The position numbers and the translations under genes are program-made. Below the pieces are notes generated by a model. That model saw only the letters and a list, made by a program, of their open reading frames with translations. It was not told where the DNA came from and searched no databases. Shown in pieces: positions 24,485 through 33,601 of a stretch of 64,000 bases of DNA; the stretch's first letter is position 1; every line of letters begins with the position of its first letter. Source of the stretch: Prevotella sp. (lineage in GTDB: Bacteria > Bacteroidota > Bacteroidia > Bacteroidales > Bacteroidaceae); NCBI GenBank assembly GCA_017934525.1, contig JAGBJJ010000011.1, positions 1-64,000 of the forward strand, in the 5' to 3' direction.

Positions 24485-26545
24485 TTACTTCTCCACCAGG
24501 ATACGGGCATCGACGGCGATTACATCATTCTCGTCGGCCAGCAGCGGGTTGATATCCATTTCCTTGATCTCGGTAGCGAAGCGCAACAGCGTAGACAAGC
24601 GTACGATGATCTCGGCATACTTCTGCTGGTTGATACCCTTCTGGCCGCGCGTGCCCTGCAGAATCTTGTAGCCGCGCAGAGAGTGAATCATGTTCTCGGC
24701 CTCAGCCATCGACAGCGGAGCCAGACCGCTGCTGACATCTTTCAGCACCTCCACGAAGATGCCACCCAGACCGCACAACACCACATGGCCGAAGCGCGGC
24801 TCATACTTGGCGCCGATGAAGAGCTCCGTGCCCTTGATCATCTTCTGCACCATCACAGCCGTGGCGTCCTTAATCTGCATCATGCGGTCGAACTCGGCAG
24901 CCAGCACCTCTTTCGAACGGATGTTCAGCGCCACGCCGCCCACATCGCTCTTGTGCACGGGACCTACCACCTTTGCCACCACGGGATAGCCGCATTTCTC
25001 GGCAAAGGCAATCACCTCTTCCTTCGATGCACTGACAAACTCAGGCACAGTGGGAATACCGGCACTCTCAAGCAGCTCGTTCACCAACTTCGGCGCGATG
25101 TAGCCATTGTCTTTGATGCCGTCGATGATGCGACGTATGCGAGGAATGTCCACGCCGTCGAGTTTGATGGCCTGCTCGGCGGGCTCCGGAGTCTTCATGA
25201 TGTGAGTCAGGGCAGTGCCCAGCGTCACCTCGTCGCTGAAGTTCACATGGCCACGGCTGAGGAACTCCTGCACCTCAGGACCAGCCGTATTGACACTCGG
25301 CAGGATGGGGAAGATAGGCTTCTTGCACTCCAGAATCTTCTTGTGCAACACATCGTAGGCCTCGTAGAGCTCCACCAGACCAGGTGTGCCGAAGATGACC
25401 ATGATGGCATCAATGTTGTCGAACTTATTCTCGCAGTAGTCGATGGCTATGCCGAGGTGCTCGGGCGTGCCAGTGGCGAGGATATCAATAGGGTTAGCCA
25501 CCGATGAACCAGGGAAGAGCTGAGCCTTCAGTTCGTCGGCCACGGGACCGTTGAGCGAGGGAATGTTCATGCCACCCTTCGAGAGGGCGTCGGTGAGCAT
25601 CACGCCAGGGCCGCCTGCATGAGTGACGATGGCCACGTTCTTACCCTTGAAGCGGGGAAGCGTGAAGATGCAGCCCACGGTGGTAAGCTCCTCACGCGAG
25701 AAGCAGCGCACGATGCCGGCCTTGCGGAACAGGGCCTCTACGGCCGAGTCGCTTGAAGCGATGGCTCCCGTGTGGCTCGATGCAGCGCGGCTACCTGCCG
25801 ACGACGAGCCGGCCTTGATGGCAGCGATGCGGCAGCCCTTCTTGATGAGCGACGTAGCATGATAGAGCAGCTTGTCGGGGTCGGCAATATTCTCGATATA
25901 GAGCAACTTCACATGAGAGTCCTTCTCAGGATCAAAGTTCTCGTCCATATACTCCAGCACGCTCTCGATACCAATCTGCTTGCCGTTGCCGATAGACCAC
26001 ACCGAGTTGAAGGGCAGGCCTTTCGTGACGGCACTCTCGAGGATGAAGACAGCCGTGGCACCAGAGCCGCTGATAAAGTCGACCCCCTTCGGGTTGAGGT
26101 TAGGAATAGGCTTGGTGAACACCGAGTGATGCCAACGTGTGAGCAGACCGATGCAGTTGGGGCCGATGAGCGAGCAGCCGTACTTCTCGCAGGTGTCAAG
26201 AATCTGCTGCTCAAAGACAGCACCCTCGTGGGTCTCTTCGCCGAAGCCGGCCGAGAGAATGATGAAGGCACGCACATTCTTCTCGGCAGCCAGGAACTCC
26301 ACATACTGCGGGCAGAACTTGGCAGCCACCACGAGAATGGCCAGATCCGTGGGGGGCAGCTCTTTAGCGTCGTGGAAAGCCTTGATGCCCTGCACCTCGT
26401 CTTCCTTGGGGTTGACGATGCGCAGTGTGCCCTTATAGCCACCACTCAAGAGGTTGCGGACCACGGCTCCGCCGGGTTTGTGACAATTGTTTGAACCGCC
26501 GATGACGACGATACTCTCAGGTTGTAAAAGCTGTTTGTTGATCAT
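24485..26545 (-). CDS. ADP-forming acyl-CoA (acetate-CoA) synthetase, fused alpha-beta
   Basis: A 686-residue fusion of the alpha (CoA-binding/ligase) and beta (ATP-grasp) parts of NDP-forming acyl-CoA synthetase, which makes ATP from acetyl-CoA or another acyl-CoA by substrate-level phosphorylation. SIVVIGGSNN (11-20) begins the Rossmann CoA-binding domain, SLIGPNCIG (125-133) is conserved, and ASSHTGA contains the phosphorylated His (258). The ATP-grasp begins near residue 470 (GYIAPKLVNELLESAGIPTV) and ends in MDINPLLADENDVIAVDARI. It likely serves fermentation end-steps. A full-consensus promoter lies upstream; the gene is followed by a hairpin. Confidence 0.94.
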   Translation of the reverse strand: MINKQLLQPESIVVIGGSNNCHKPGGAVVRNLLSGGYKGTLRIVNPKEDEVQGIKAFHDAKELPPTDLAILVVAAKFCPQYVEFLAAEKNVRAFIILSAGFGEETHEGAVFEQQILDTCEKYGCSLIGPNCIGLLTRWHHSVFTKPIPNLNPKGVDFISGSGATAVFILESAVTKGLPFNSVWSIGNGKQIGIESVLEYMDENFDPEKDSHVKLLYIENIADPDKLLYHATSLIKKGCRIAAIKAGSSSAGSRAASSHTGAIASSDSAVEALFRKAGIVRCFSREELTTVGCIFTLPRFKGKNVAIVTHAGGPGVMLTDALSKGGMNIPSLNGPVADELKAQLFPGSSVANPIDILATGTPEHLGIAIDYCENKFDNIDAIMVIFGTPGLVELYEAYDVLHKKILECKKPIFPILPSVNTAGPEVQEFLSRGHVNFSDEVTLGTALTHIMKTPEPAEQAIKLDGVDIPRIRRIIDGIKDNGYIAPKLVNELLESAGIPTVPEFVSASKEEVIAFAEKCGYPVVAKVVGPVHKSDVGGVALNIRSKEVLAAEFDRMMQIKDATAVMVQKMIKGTELFIGAKYEPRFGHVVLCGLGGIFVEVLKDVSSGLAPLSMAEAENMIHSLRGYKILQGTRGQKGINQQKYAEIIVRLSTLLRFATEIKEMDINPLLADENDVIAVDARILVEK

Positions 26546-26575
26546 AGTTTGAAAGTTGATTTCGGTTTTTGCCTA

Positions 26576-26607
26576 CAAAGTTAAGACAAAAAAACGGATT
26601 GTGCAAA
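26576..26607 (-). promoter_or_regulatory. Promoter of the acyl-CoA synthetase gene
   Basis: Minus strand TTTG (26607-26604), 20-base spacer, TAacTTTG (26583-26576), 30 bases before the ATG. Full consensus match. Confidence 0.82.
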
Positions 26608-26656
26608 TTCTGAGCCATGAAAATGCAAAAACAGGGCGTGCGCTCTTACATAAAAC

Positions 26657-26696
26657 GACTTCCCCGAATCGCCGTCATGGGTGATTCGGGGAAGTC
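26657..26696 (-). terminator. Terminator of the trigger factor gene
   Basis: Exact 14-bp stem (26657-26670 with 26683-26696) around a 12-base loop, GC-rich, followed on the minus strand by TTTTATG. It lies 29 bases after the tig stop codon. Confidence 0.82.
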
Positions 26697-26725
26697 TGCG
26701 TATAAAAAAGGATGGATGCTGACGC

Positions 26726-28084
26726 TTACTCGCCACGCATCATCTTGTTGAACTCGTCGAGTGTTACCTCCTTCTCGTTGAGCTTCACGATGCTCTTCAT
26801 GGCCTGCGTGAGCTTTTGGTCGATGGCACGCTCCACGAAGTTGTCGATATTCTCACGCTTTTTCAGCTGCTCATCGGCATACTGGTCTATCACGTCATCG
26901 GGCACGTTCTGCATGCCGTACTGGGCAAACTGGACACGGATGGCCTCACGGGCGACAGCCTTAAGGTCGTCGTCTTCCACCTTCAAGCCGGCAGCCACCA
27001 CGAGCTGCTCCTTGATGAGATGCCACTTCAGTTCGTCGATGGAAGCCTTGAAGTTCTTCTCCACAAACTCTTCGCCCTTTTCTTTATTGTTATTAATCAT
27101 CACACGCTTCAGCAGAGCCTCGGGGAACTGCAACTCACCCACTTTCTGCTCCATATATTTGCGCAGGTCAATGAGGAAGCGATAGTCGCTGTTGGCTGCC
27201 AGTTGGCCCTTCAATCCGTCAGCGATGCGGCTACGGAAGTCGGCCTCGTCCTTCACACCTTCGCCGAAGACACGCTCGAAGAGCTTCTCGTCGACAGCGG
27301 CAGGCTGGAAGTGGCGTATCTCAGTAATCTGGAAGCTGAAGTCGCTGTCCAGGTCCTTCACCTTCTCCTTGTCTACTTTCAGCAAGCCAGCCACCTCGGC
27401 ATCGTTGCCGGGGTAGGCCTTCTTGGGGTTGAAGATGATGATGTCGCCGGGCTTGGCACCGTCGAACTTCTTCTTCTCATCCTCACCCTTGATGTAGCTG
27501 GGCATCACCATGCCACCCTCAGTCTCAATGCCGCCCTCGAGGGTGTTGCCCTCGGCGTCGAGCTGGCGCAGGTCGCCCTTCAGGGTGTCGTTGCCGCTCC
27601 ACTCCTGAGCCTCTACGAACTCGCCGGCCTGCGATGCATACATTTGCACCTGCTCGTCGATGAGTTTGTCGTCGACCTTGATGGCATAGTAGTCAATCTT
27701 GTCCTTATCGGTGACCTCAGCCTTGAACTCGGGGGCCACAGCGATATCGAACACGAACTCAAAGGGGCCGTCGGCATGCAGGTCCTGAGGTTTCTGCTTC
27801 TCCTCGTTGGGCAGAGGTTCGCCCAACATCTGAATCTTATTCTCACGGATGTACTCGTAGAGCTTCTCGCCAAGCACGCGGTTCACCTCGTCGACCTTCA
27901 CGGCCGTGCCATACTGCTTCTTGATGAGCCCCATGGGCACCATGCCAGGACGGAAACCGGGCACCTGTGCCTTCTTGCGATACTCCTTCAACTTCTTGTC
28001 TACTTGCTCTTGGTAGTCGGCCTGCTCAATGGTGATGGTCATCAGGCCATTGATCTTGTCGGCGCATTCAAACTGGATGTTCAT
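26726..28084 (-). CDS. tig: Trigger factor
   Basis: A 452-residue ribosome-bound chaperone that meets nascent chains. The N-terminal domain has the ribosome-binding region with KKAQVPGFRPGMVPMGLIKK, the usual GFRxGkxP signature. The middle PPIase-like part (about 150-250) is divergent, as is typical for Bacteroidetes, and the long helical C-terminal domain ends in TLDEFNKMMRGE. Length is normal. A -7 box (TAatTTTG, 28140-28133) lies upstream and a strong terminator follows. Confidence 0.96.
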   Translation of the reverse strand: MNIQFECADKINGLMTITIEQADYQEQVDKKLKEYRKKAQVPGFRPGMVPMGLIKKQYGTAVKVDEVNRVLGEKLYEYIRENKIQMLGEPLPNEEKQKPQDLHADGPFEFVFDIAVAPEFKAEVTDKDKIDYYAIKVDDKLIDEQVQMYASQAGEFVEAQEWSGNDTLKGDLRQLDAEGNTLEGGIETEGGMVMPSYIKGEDEKKKFDGAKPGDIIIFNPKKAYPGNDAEVAGLLKVDKEKVKDLDSDFSFQITEIRHFQPAAVDEKLFERVFGEGVKDEADFRSRIADGLKGQLAANSDYRFLIDLRKYMEQKVGELQFPEALLKRVMINNNKEKGEEFVEKNFKASIDELKWHLIKEQLVVAAGLKVEDDDLKAVAREAIRVQFAQYGMQNVPDDVIDQYADEQLKKRENIDNFVERAIDQKLTQAMKSIVKLNEKEVTLDEFNKMMRGE

Positions 28085-28132
28085 TTCTGCTTTATTATAC
28101 CTTATTTATTACTATATATTTCAATTGAGCTG

Positions 28133-28140
28133 CAAAATTA
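28133..28140 (-). promoter_or_regulatory. -7 box of the trigger factor gene
   Basis: Reads TAatTTTG on the minus strand, 48 bases before the ATG at 28084. A TTG lies about 22 bases further upstream, slightly long for the usual -33 spacing. Confidence 0.55.
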
Positions 28141-28213
28141 CTCAATTCCTGCGTAAAATCCGCAAGATTACCATTTTTTAACTGATAAATGATGGATGTT
28201 GAATGCAGATTTG

Positions 28214-28981
28214 TTATTCATCACTACTCATCTGGAAATTCTTCTTGCGCAGCACAAATGAGGTGGAGAGATACTTCTCACGCACAATCTGATTGCTGGC
28301 CAACTGCTCGGGCGTGCCCTCGAAGAGAATGCGTCCTTCGAAAAGCAGATAGGCACGGTCGGTGATGCAGAGCGTCTCCTGCACATTGTGGTCGGTAATG
28401 AGAATACCTATGTTGCGGTCTTTCAGTTTCCACACTATTTGCTGGATGTCCTCCACGGCGATAGGGTCGACACCGGCAAACGGCTCGTCGAGCATGATGA
28501 ACTTAGGCTCAATGGCCAGACAACGGGCAATCTCGCAGCGACGCCGCTCGCCACCGCTCAGGCGGTCGCCTTTGTTCTTGCGCACCTTCTGCAGGCGAAA
28601 CTCGCTGATGAGGCTCTCGAGTTTCTCTTTCTGATAGTCGCGCGGCTTGCCCGTCATCTCAAGCACCGACAGGATATTGTCTTCGACGCTCATCTTGCGA
28701 AACACCGATGCCTCTTGGGCCAGATAGCCTATGCCTGCCCGTGCACGCTTATAGACGGGGAAGTCGGTTACCTCCTCGTCGCCCAGGTAAATATGTCCAC
28801 CATTGGGCAGCACCAGCCCTGTGGTCATGTAGAACGAGGTGGTCTTGCCGGCTCCGTTTGGCCCCAGCAGCCCCACTATCTCTCCCTGACGCACATTGAA
28901 GCTCACATCGTTGACCACGGTGCGCTTGCCATAGCGCTTCACCAGTCCCTCGCTGCGCAATACGATTGATTCTTGTTCCAT
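28214..28981 (-). CDS. lptB: LPS export ABC transporter ATP-binding protein LptB
   Basis: A 255-residue ATPase that powers LptFG extraction of lipopolysaccharide from the inner membrane. Walker [10 protein letters not shown] is at 40-48, signature LSGGERRR at 141-148 and Walker [17 protein letters not shown] from 161; DPIAV and [18 protein letters not shown] are the LptB-specific blocks that separate it from branched-chain amino acid ATPases. His of the H-loop is in LITDHNVQ. The C-terminal extension beyond 240 ([17 protein letters not shown]) is slightly longer than in E. coli. A -7 box TAacTTTG (29007-29000) lies upstream. Confidence 0.95.
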   Translation of the reverse strand: MEQESIVLRSEGLVKRYGKRTVVNDVSFNVRQGEIVGLLGPNGAGKTTSFYMTTGLVLPNGGHIYLGDEEVTDFPVYKRARAGIGYLAQEASVFRKMSVEDNILSVLEMTGKPRDYQKEKLESLISEFRLQKVRKNKGDRLSGGERRRCEIARCLAIEPKFIMLDEPFAGVDPIAVEDIQQIVWKLKDRNIGILITDHNVQETLCITDRAYLLFEGRILFEGTPEQLASNQIVREKYLSTSFVLRKKNFQMSSDE

Positions 28982-28999
28982 TATTTTCTATTTTCGGTG

Positions 29000-29007
29000 C
29001 AAAGTTA
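29000..29007 (-). promoter_or_regulatory. -7 box of lptB
   Basis: Reads TAacTTTG on the minus strand, 18 bases before the ATG at 28981. No -33 match. Confidence 0.5.
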
Positions 29008-29094
29008 CTAAATTATTCTTAATTCATTATTCAGAATTACTCACAATTATCATTTTTTATAGGTGTCGGTGACCTTAGGTTCATAAATATTTTC

Positions 29095-29102
29095 TAACTT
29101 TG
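29095..29102 (+). promoter_or_regulatory. -7 box of the MlaE-MlaF operon
   Basis: TAacTTTG, 21 bases before the ATG at 29124. No clear TTTG at -33. It is divergent from the lptB box about 90 bases away. Confidence 0.55.
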
Positions 29103-29123
29103 CACCCAAAATAAGATAAAAAG

Positions 29124-29870
29124 ATGTTTTTAAATAAATGGCTGACTGCTCTGGGACGCTACGTCATCCTGATGGGACGGACCTTCTCCGTGCCTGAACG
29201 CATGCGTATGTTCTGGAAGCAATATGTGAAAGAAATGGCACAATTAGGCGTCGACTCCATCGGCATCGTGCTGCTCATCTCGTTTTTCATCGGTGCAGTC
29301 ATCTGCATTCAAATGAAGATGAACATCGAAAGCCCCTGGATGCCGCGATGGGTGGCAGGCTACACCACACGCGAAATCATGCTGCTTGAGTTCTCGTCGA
29401 GCATCATGTGTCTGATTCTGGCGGGAAAGGTAGGTTCGAACATCGCGTCGGAGATAGGTACGATGCGCGTCACACAGCAGATTGACGCGCTCGAGATAAT
29501 GGGCGTGAACTCAGCCTGCTACCTCATACTGCCCAAGATACTGGGCATGCTCACCCTCATGCCCTTCCTGGTCATCTTCTCATCGGCCATGGGCATCGTG
29601 GGAGCCTACGGCACGGCCTACATAGGCCATATTATGCCGCCGGCTGACCTGACGCTGGGCCTGCAGCACGCTTTCGTACCTTGGTTCTTATGGATGTCGA
29701 TTATCAAGAGCCAAGTGTTCGCCTTCATCATCTCAAGCGTGCCAGCCTTCTTCGGCTACACCGTAGAGGGGGGATCGGTCAACGTGGGCAAAGCCTCGAC
29801 CGACGCCGTGGTCAACTCGAGCGTGCTCATTCTCTTCACCGATGTATTCCTAACGAAGCTGCTCTCATGA
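29124..29870 (+). CDS. mlaE: MlaE-family ABC transporter permease
   Basis: A 248-residue inner membrane permease of the MlaE family, which moves phospholipids between the membranes to keep outer membrane asymmetry. The pattern includes LGVDSIGIVLLISFFIGAVI (first permease block), LAGKVGSNIASEIGTMRVTQ, QIDALEIMGVN (the EQIDAL-type cytoplasmic helix) and AFFGYTVEGGSVNVGKASTD near the end. About five hydrophobic segments are visible. Its stop overlaps the start of the ATPase gene by ATGA, so the pair forms a complex. The MlaD-type substrate-binding gene is not next to it in this window. Confidence 0.93.
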   Translation: MFLNKWLTALGRYVILMGRTFSVPERMRMFWKQYVKEMAQLGVDSIGIVLLISFFIGAVICIQMKMNIESPWMPRWVAGYTTREIMLLEFSSSIMCLILAGKVGSNIASEIGTMRVTQQIDALEIMGVNSACYLILPKILGMLTLMPFLVIFSSAMGIVGAYGTAYIGHIMPPADLTLGLQHAFVPWFLWMSIIKSQVFAFIISSVPAFFGYTVEGGSVNVGKASTDAVVNSSVLILFTDVFLTKLLS

Positions 29871-30634
29871 TTGAAATAAAGAATCTCTATAAGAGTTTCG
29901 AGGACAAAGAGGTCCTCAAGGATATCAACACCACCTTCCGCGACGGCATTACCAACCTGATTATAGGCCAGAGCGGAAGCGGAAAGACGGTGCTGATGAA
30001 GAATCTGGTGGGACTGCTCGCCCCTACGAGCGGACAGGTGCTCTACGACGGGCGCGACTTCGTGCAGATGTCGAAGCAGGAGAAAGTGAGCATGCGTCGC
30101 GAGATGGGCATGATATTCCAGAGCGCCGCCCTCTTCGATTCGCTCACGGTGCTGGAGAACGTGATGTTCCCGCTTGACATGTTCTCGTCGATGACGCTGC
30201 GCGACCGGCAGCGGCGCGCACGCGAATGCCTGGCACGCGTCAATCTGGTGGACGCCGACCCTAAATACCCAGGCGAGATAAGTGGCGGCATGCAGAAGCG
30301 CGTGGCCATTGCCAGAGCCATTGCCCTCAACCCGAAATACCTGTTCTGCGACGAGCCTAACTCGGGGCTCGACCCGAAGACGTCGCTTGTCATCGACGAG
30401 CTGCTTCACTCCATCACACACGAGTATAACATGACGACCATCATCAACACCCACGACATGAACTCGGTGATGGGCATTGGTGAAAACATCATTTTCATCT
30501 GTGAAGGGAGAAAGGAATGGCAGGGAGTCTCGGCAGACATCATGCACTCGAGCAACAAACGCCTCATCGACTTCATCTTTGCCAGCGACCTGCTGAAAGA
30601 GATGAGACAACTGGCGCTGAAGAATGAGGAATGA
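29867..30634 (+). CDS. mlaF: MlaF-family ABC transporter ATP-binding protein
   Basis: A 255-residue ATPase partner of the MlaE permease. The start at 29867 overlaps the permease stop; a longer frame reading into the permease gene has no family support. Walker A GQSGSGKT at 34-41, Q-loop in MGMIFQSAALFDSLTVLENV, signature SGGMQKRVAIARAIA and Walker B YLFCDEPNSGLDP are clear; SGGMQKR and the LFDSLTV block are typical of the MlaF/Ttg2A group. The C-terminal tail QGVSADIMHSSNKRLIDFIF fits the MlaB-contact region. Confidence 0.95.
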   Translation: MIEIKNLYKSFEDKEVLKDINTTFRDGITNLIIGQSGSGKTVLMKNLVGLLAPTSGQVLYDGRDFVQMSKQEKVSMRREMGMIFQSAALFDSLTVLENVMFPLDMFSSMTLRDRQRRARECLARVNLVDADPKYPGEISGGMQKRVAIARAIALNPKYLFCDEPNSGLDPKTSLVIDELLHSITHEYNMTTIINTHDMNSVMGIGENIIFICEGRKEWQGVSADIMHSSNKRLIDFIFASDLLKEMRQLALKNEE

Positions 30635-30664
30635 TGAAATAGTTCATCTTCCCCCCAAAAATGC

Positions 30665-31087
30665 TCACTTCATCATCCACACACCTTTGTATGACACCAT
30701 CGGGACTACAATTTCCTCTTGTGTACTGTCGCCATAGCACAGCTGCAAAAACACCTGCATCACCTGAAGCGTGGTGTCCATCTCGGCACGCGTGGCCTGC
30801 AGGCTGCTGATGCCCAGATGCTCTTGCTGCTGCTCAGCCATAAACTGCCTGTAGCCAGCCATAAGCTGCTCACTGTACGACTCGGGTATGCTGTCGGCTC
30901 CGGCGCGTCCATTGAGAAACTGTCTGTAGTCACCGTTGAGCAACAGGTTGTAGTAAGCCTCGGCGGCGGCACGGGCGCCCTCTTGGGCACGCTCAACATC
31001 GGTCGTGCCCCCAGAGCAACTCAAAGCGAGCAAGACAATGTGAGAACCAAGAAACACAGCTACCGCACGCCTCGACAGGCGCCCCAT
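30665..31087 (-). CDS. Small lipoprotein, NTF2-like (DUF4878-type) fold suspected
   Basis: A 140-residue lipoprotein. I start it at the ATG at 31087 because MGRLSRRAVAVFLGSHIVLL ends in lipobox ALSC and gives a normal signal; an ATG at 31150 would add 21 residues in front. The mature part RAAAEAYYNLLLNGDYRQFL followed by YSEQLMAGYRQFMAEQ and EEIVVPMVSYKGVWMM resembles the Bacteroidales DUF4878/NTF2-like lipoproteins that end in a VxMVxxxGxWxx strand. Role unknown. It is downstream of der on the same strand and may be co-transcribed with it (68-base gap). Confidence 0.72.
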   Translation of the reverse strand: MGRLSRRAVAVFLGSHIVLLALSCSGGTTDVERAQEGARAAAEAYYNLLLNGDYRQFLNGRAGADSIPESYSEQLMAGYRQFMAEQQQEHLGISSLQATRAEMDTTLQVMQVFLQLCYGDSTQEEIVVPMVSYKGVWMMK

Positions 31088-31155
31088 TTTTTTCGCCCCG
31101 GACATGCCCCGCAAAAGGCGCATTCCAACAAGTCTAACCATACTTGCCACCGCTT

Positions 31156-32469
31156 CTATTTCTGCCTGACAAACACGTTGATGGGCGAGCCTGTCAGCGT
31201 CCAGTTTTCACGAATCTTGTTCTCGAGGAAACGCCTGTAGGGCTCCTTCACATACTGCGGCAGGTTGGCATAGAAGATAAACGTGGGTATCTGCGTGTCG
31301 GGCACCTGCGACACATACTTTATTTTGATGTACTTACCTTTGATTGAAGGCGGCGGCGTGGCCTCGATGATAGGCAACATCACCTCATTGAGCTTCGATG
31401 TGCCAATCTTCACCTTGCGGTTCAAGTAGACCTGCTTGGCCGTCTCGAGCACACGGAAGATACGCTGCTTCGTCAAGGCCGAGGCGAAGATGATGGGGAA
31501 GTCGCGGAACGGCGCCATACGCCCGCGTATGGCCGCCTCGAAGGTATCAATGGCCTTCTGCGATTTCTCTTCCACCAAGTCCCACTTGTTGACCACCACC
31601 ACCAGGCTCTTGTTGTTCTTCTGTATGAGCTGGAAGATGTTCATATCCTGGGCCTCAATGCCGCGGGTAGCATCAATCATCAGAATGCATACGTCGCTGT
31701 TTTCAATGGCCCGGATGCTTCGCATCACGCTGTAGAACTCCAAATCCTCACTAACCTTGTTCTTGCGACGTATGCCAGCCGTGTCGACCAGATAGAAGTC
31801 GAAGCCAAACTTGTCGTAGCGCGTATAGATAGAGTCGCGCGTGGTACCTGCGATATCGGTCACGATATGGCGGTCTTCACCTATGAAGGCATTGATAATG
31901 CTCGATTTTCCTACATTGGGCCGTCCAACCACAGCAAAGCGCGGAATGCCCTGCTCGGTGCCGTCTTCCTGCTTCTCGGGCAGCACCTCAATCACTTTAT
32001 CGAGCAAGTCGCCCGTTCCCGACCCCGTGGCTGCACTGATACAATAGGGGTCGCCGAGGCCAAGCTTATAGAAGTCATACTGCCCATAAAGGTCTCTGCC
32101 GTCGTCGGCCTTGTTGGCCACAAGGATGACGGGCAGTTTCGAACGGCGCAGAATCTGGGCCACATCCTGGTCCCAGTCGGTCACACCATTCTTTATGTCG
32201 CAGAGGAAGAGCACCAGATCGGCCTCTTCTGTGGCGATGATGACCTGTTTGCGTATCTCTTCTTCAAACACATCGTCGGAGTTTACCACCCATCCGCCGG
32301 TATCGACCACTGAGAACTCACGCCCGCACCAATCGCACTTGCCATACTGGCGGTCGCGCGTCGTGCCGGCCTCATCACTCACAATAGCCTGACGGGAGTT
32401 GGTCAGTCGGTTGAATAATGTGGACTTTCCCACGTTAGGACGGCCCACAATGGCTACTAAATTTCCCAT
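31156..32469 (-). CDS. der: Ribosome biogenesis GTPase Der
   Basis: A 437-residue protein with two tandem G domains and a C-terminal KH-like domain, needed for assembly of the large ribosomal subunit. The first G1 motif is [11 protein letters not shown] at the N-terminus (from 10), the second is [14 protein letters not shown] (from about 183); [13 protein letters not shown] and the C-terminal [20 protein letters not shown] block are all present. The start at 32469 is favoured over 32532 because a -7 box lies between them. A terminator separates it from era. Confidence 0.97.
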   Translation of the reverse strand: MGNLVAIVGRPNVGKSTLFNRLTNSRQAIVSDEAGTTRDRQYGKCDWCGREFSVVDTGGWVVNSDDVFEEEIRKQVIIATEEADLVLFLCDIKNGVTDWDQDVAQILRRSKLPVILVANKADDGRDLYGQYDFYKLGLGDPYCISAATGSGTGDLLDKVIEVLPEKQEDGTEQGIPRFAVVGRPNVGKSSIINAFIGEDRHIVTDIAGTTRDSIYTRYDKFGFDFYLVDTAGIRRKNKVSEDLEFYSVMRSIRAIENSDVCILMIDATRGIEAQDMNIFQLIQKNNKSLVVVVNKWDLVEEKSQKAIDTFEAAIRGRMAPFRDFPIIFASALTKQRIFRVLETAKQVYLNRKVKIGTSKLNEVMLPIIEATPPPSIKGKYIKIKYVSQVPDTQIPTFIFYANLPQYVKEPYRRFLENKIRENWTLTGSPINVFVRQK

Positions 32470-32488
32470 ATCAATTGCAATTTGGATG

Positions 32489-32496
32489 CAAAGGTA
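32489..32496 (-). promoter_or_regulatory. -7 box of der
   Basis: Reads TAccTTTG on the minus strand, 20 bases before the ATG at 32469. It excludes the more upstream start at 32532. Confidence 0.65.
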
Positions 32497-32652
32497 CGAA
32501 TTTTTTTTGAAATAATCGGTACGTTCAGGCAATTATTCGTAGTTTATCCCCTGCTGACACCTTCTTGTCATTGTCTGCACGTCAGTGGCTGCCAGCCATG
32601 ATGTCTTTCGTCATTGCCACAATTTTATGGCCAACCTGCACATGGACACAAT

Positions 32653-32684
32653 AAAAAAATCCGAAGCGGTAATGCCGTTTCGGA
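32653..32684 (-). terminator. Rho-independent terminator of the yceD-rpmF-fabH-era operon
   Basis: TCCGAAGCGG (32660-32669) pairs with CCGTTTCGGA (32675-32684) at 9 of 10 positions around a 5-base loop, and a run of seven T follows on the minus strand. It lies 8 bases after the era stop. Confidence 0.87.
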
Positions 32685-32691
32685 CCTTATT

Positions 32692-33600
32692 TCACTCAGG
32701 GTTATACCCGAAATTGTCGAGTTCGCGTTTCGATGAGCGCCAGTCTTTGTCGACCTTGACAAAGACGTCAAGATAGATGTGCTTGTCGAAGAACTTCTCA
32801 AGAGCCTTGCGGGCCTCGGTAGACACCTTCTTAAGGGCTACGCCCTGATGCCCTATGATGATGCCTTTCTGCGAATCACGCTCCACATAGATGACAGCAT
32901 TGATGGCTATCTTACGGTCATCTTCCTTGAAACGCTCAACGACGACTTCTACCGAATAGGGTATTTCCTTGTCATAGTAGAGCAGTATCTTCTCACGGAT
33001 AATCTCGGAGACGAAGAAGCGCGCGGGCTTATCAGTCAGTTGCTCTTTATCGAAGAAGGCAGGACTTTCAGGCAACAATTCCTGAATACGCTTCAGCAGC
33101 AGGTCGACGCCGAACTTGTTTTTCGCCGAGATGGGTAGAATCTCAGCATTAGGCAGCAGCGAGTGCCACTTTTCGACGAGGTCACCCAGCGCCTCCTGAT
33201 TTCCCTTTTCTCCGGAGGGGGCCAGGGGGAGGCTGTCTATCTTATTAATCAGCAACAGCACAGGAATCTGCATCTTCTGCACCTTCTCGAGGAAGTCCAT
33301 ATTCTTCTCAGGATTCTCCACGACGTCGGTGACGTAGAGCAACACATCGGCATCTTGCAACGCCGACTCCGAGAAGGCGAGCATCGACTCCTGCAACTTA
33401 TAGTTAGGCTTCAGCACGCCAGGGGTATCACTGAAGACTATCTGCATGTCAGGCGTATTGACGATACCCATAATACGGTGGCGCGTAGTCTGCGCCTTAA
33501 AAGTAGCAATGGAAATACGCTCACCAACCAATTGGTTCATGAGCGTACTTTTCCCGACGTTGGGGTTGCCAACGATGTTTACGAATCCAGCTTTGTGCAT
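32692..33600 (-). CDS. era: GTPase Era
   Basis: A 302-residue GTPase for 16S rRNA maturation and small subunit assembly. The start at 33600 gives [20 protein letters not shown] directly; the upstream ATG at 33642 overlaps fabH and is not needed. G1 GNPNVGKST, G3 DTPGV, G4 NKID and the C-terminal KH domain with KGIIIGHQGVALKKVSTEAR (the GxxG loop reads GHQG) are present. Length is standard. It follows fabH with a 1-base gap and is followed by a strong terminator. Confidence 0.97.
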   Translation of the reverse strand: MHKAGFVNIVGNPNVGKSTLMNQLVGERISIATFKAQTTRHRIMGIVNTPDMQIVFSDTPGVLKPNYKLQESMLAFSESALQDADVLLYVTDVVENPEKNMDFLEKVQKMQIPVLLLINKIDSLPLAPSGEKGNQEALGDLVEKWHSLLPNAEILPISAKNKFGVDLLLKRIQELLPESPAFFDKEQLTDKPARFFVSEIIREKILLYYDKEIPYSVEVVVERFKEDDRKIAINAVIYVERDSQKGIIIGHQGVALKKVSTEARKALEKFFDKHIYLDVFVKVDKDWRSSKRELDNFGYNPE

Positions 33601-33601
33601 A

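Noticed and set aside
26816..28156. 446-codon plus-strand ORF opposite trigger factor
   Set aside because: It is a shadow of the tig gene, caused by GC-rich codon use; its product is a Leu/His/Val-rich sequence with no domain.
29681..29866. N-terminal extension of the MlaF-like ATPase
   Set aside because: It runs in another frame inside the permease gene and ATGA coupling at 29867 gives a normal start.
32470..32532. Longer start for Der
   Set aside because: The -7 box lies between the two starts, so the upstream ATG would not be transcribed from it.
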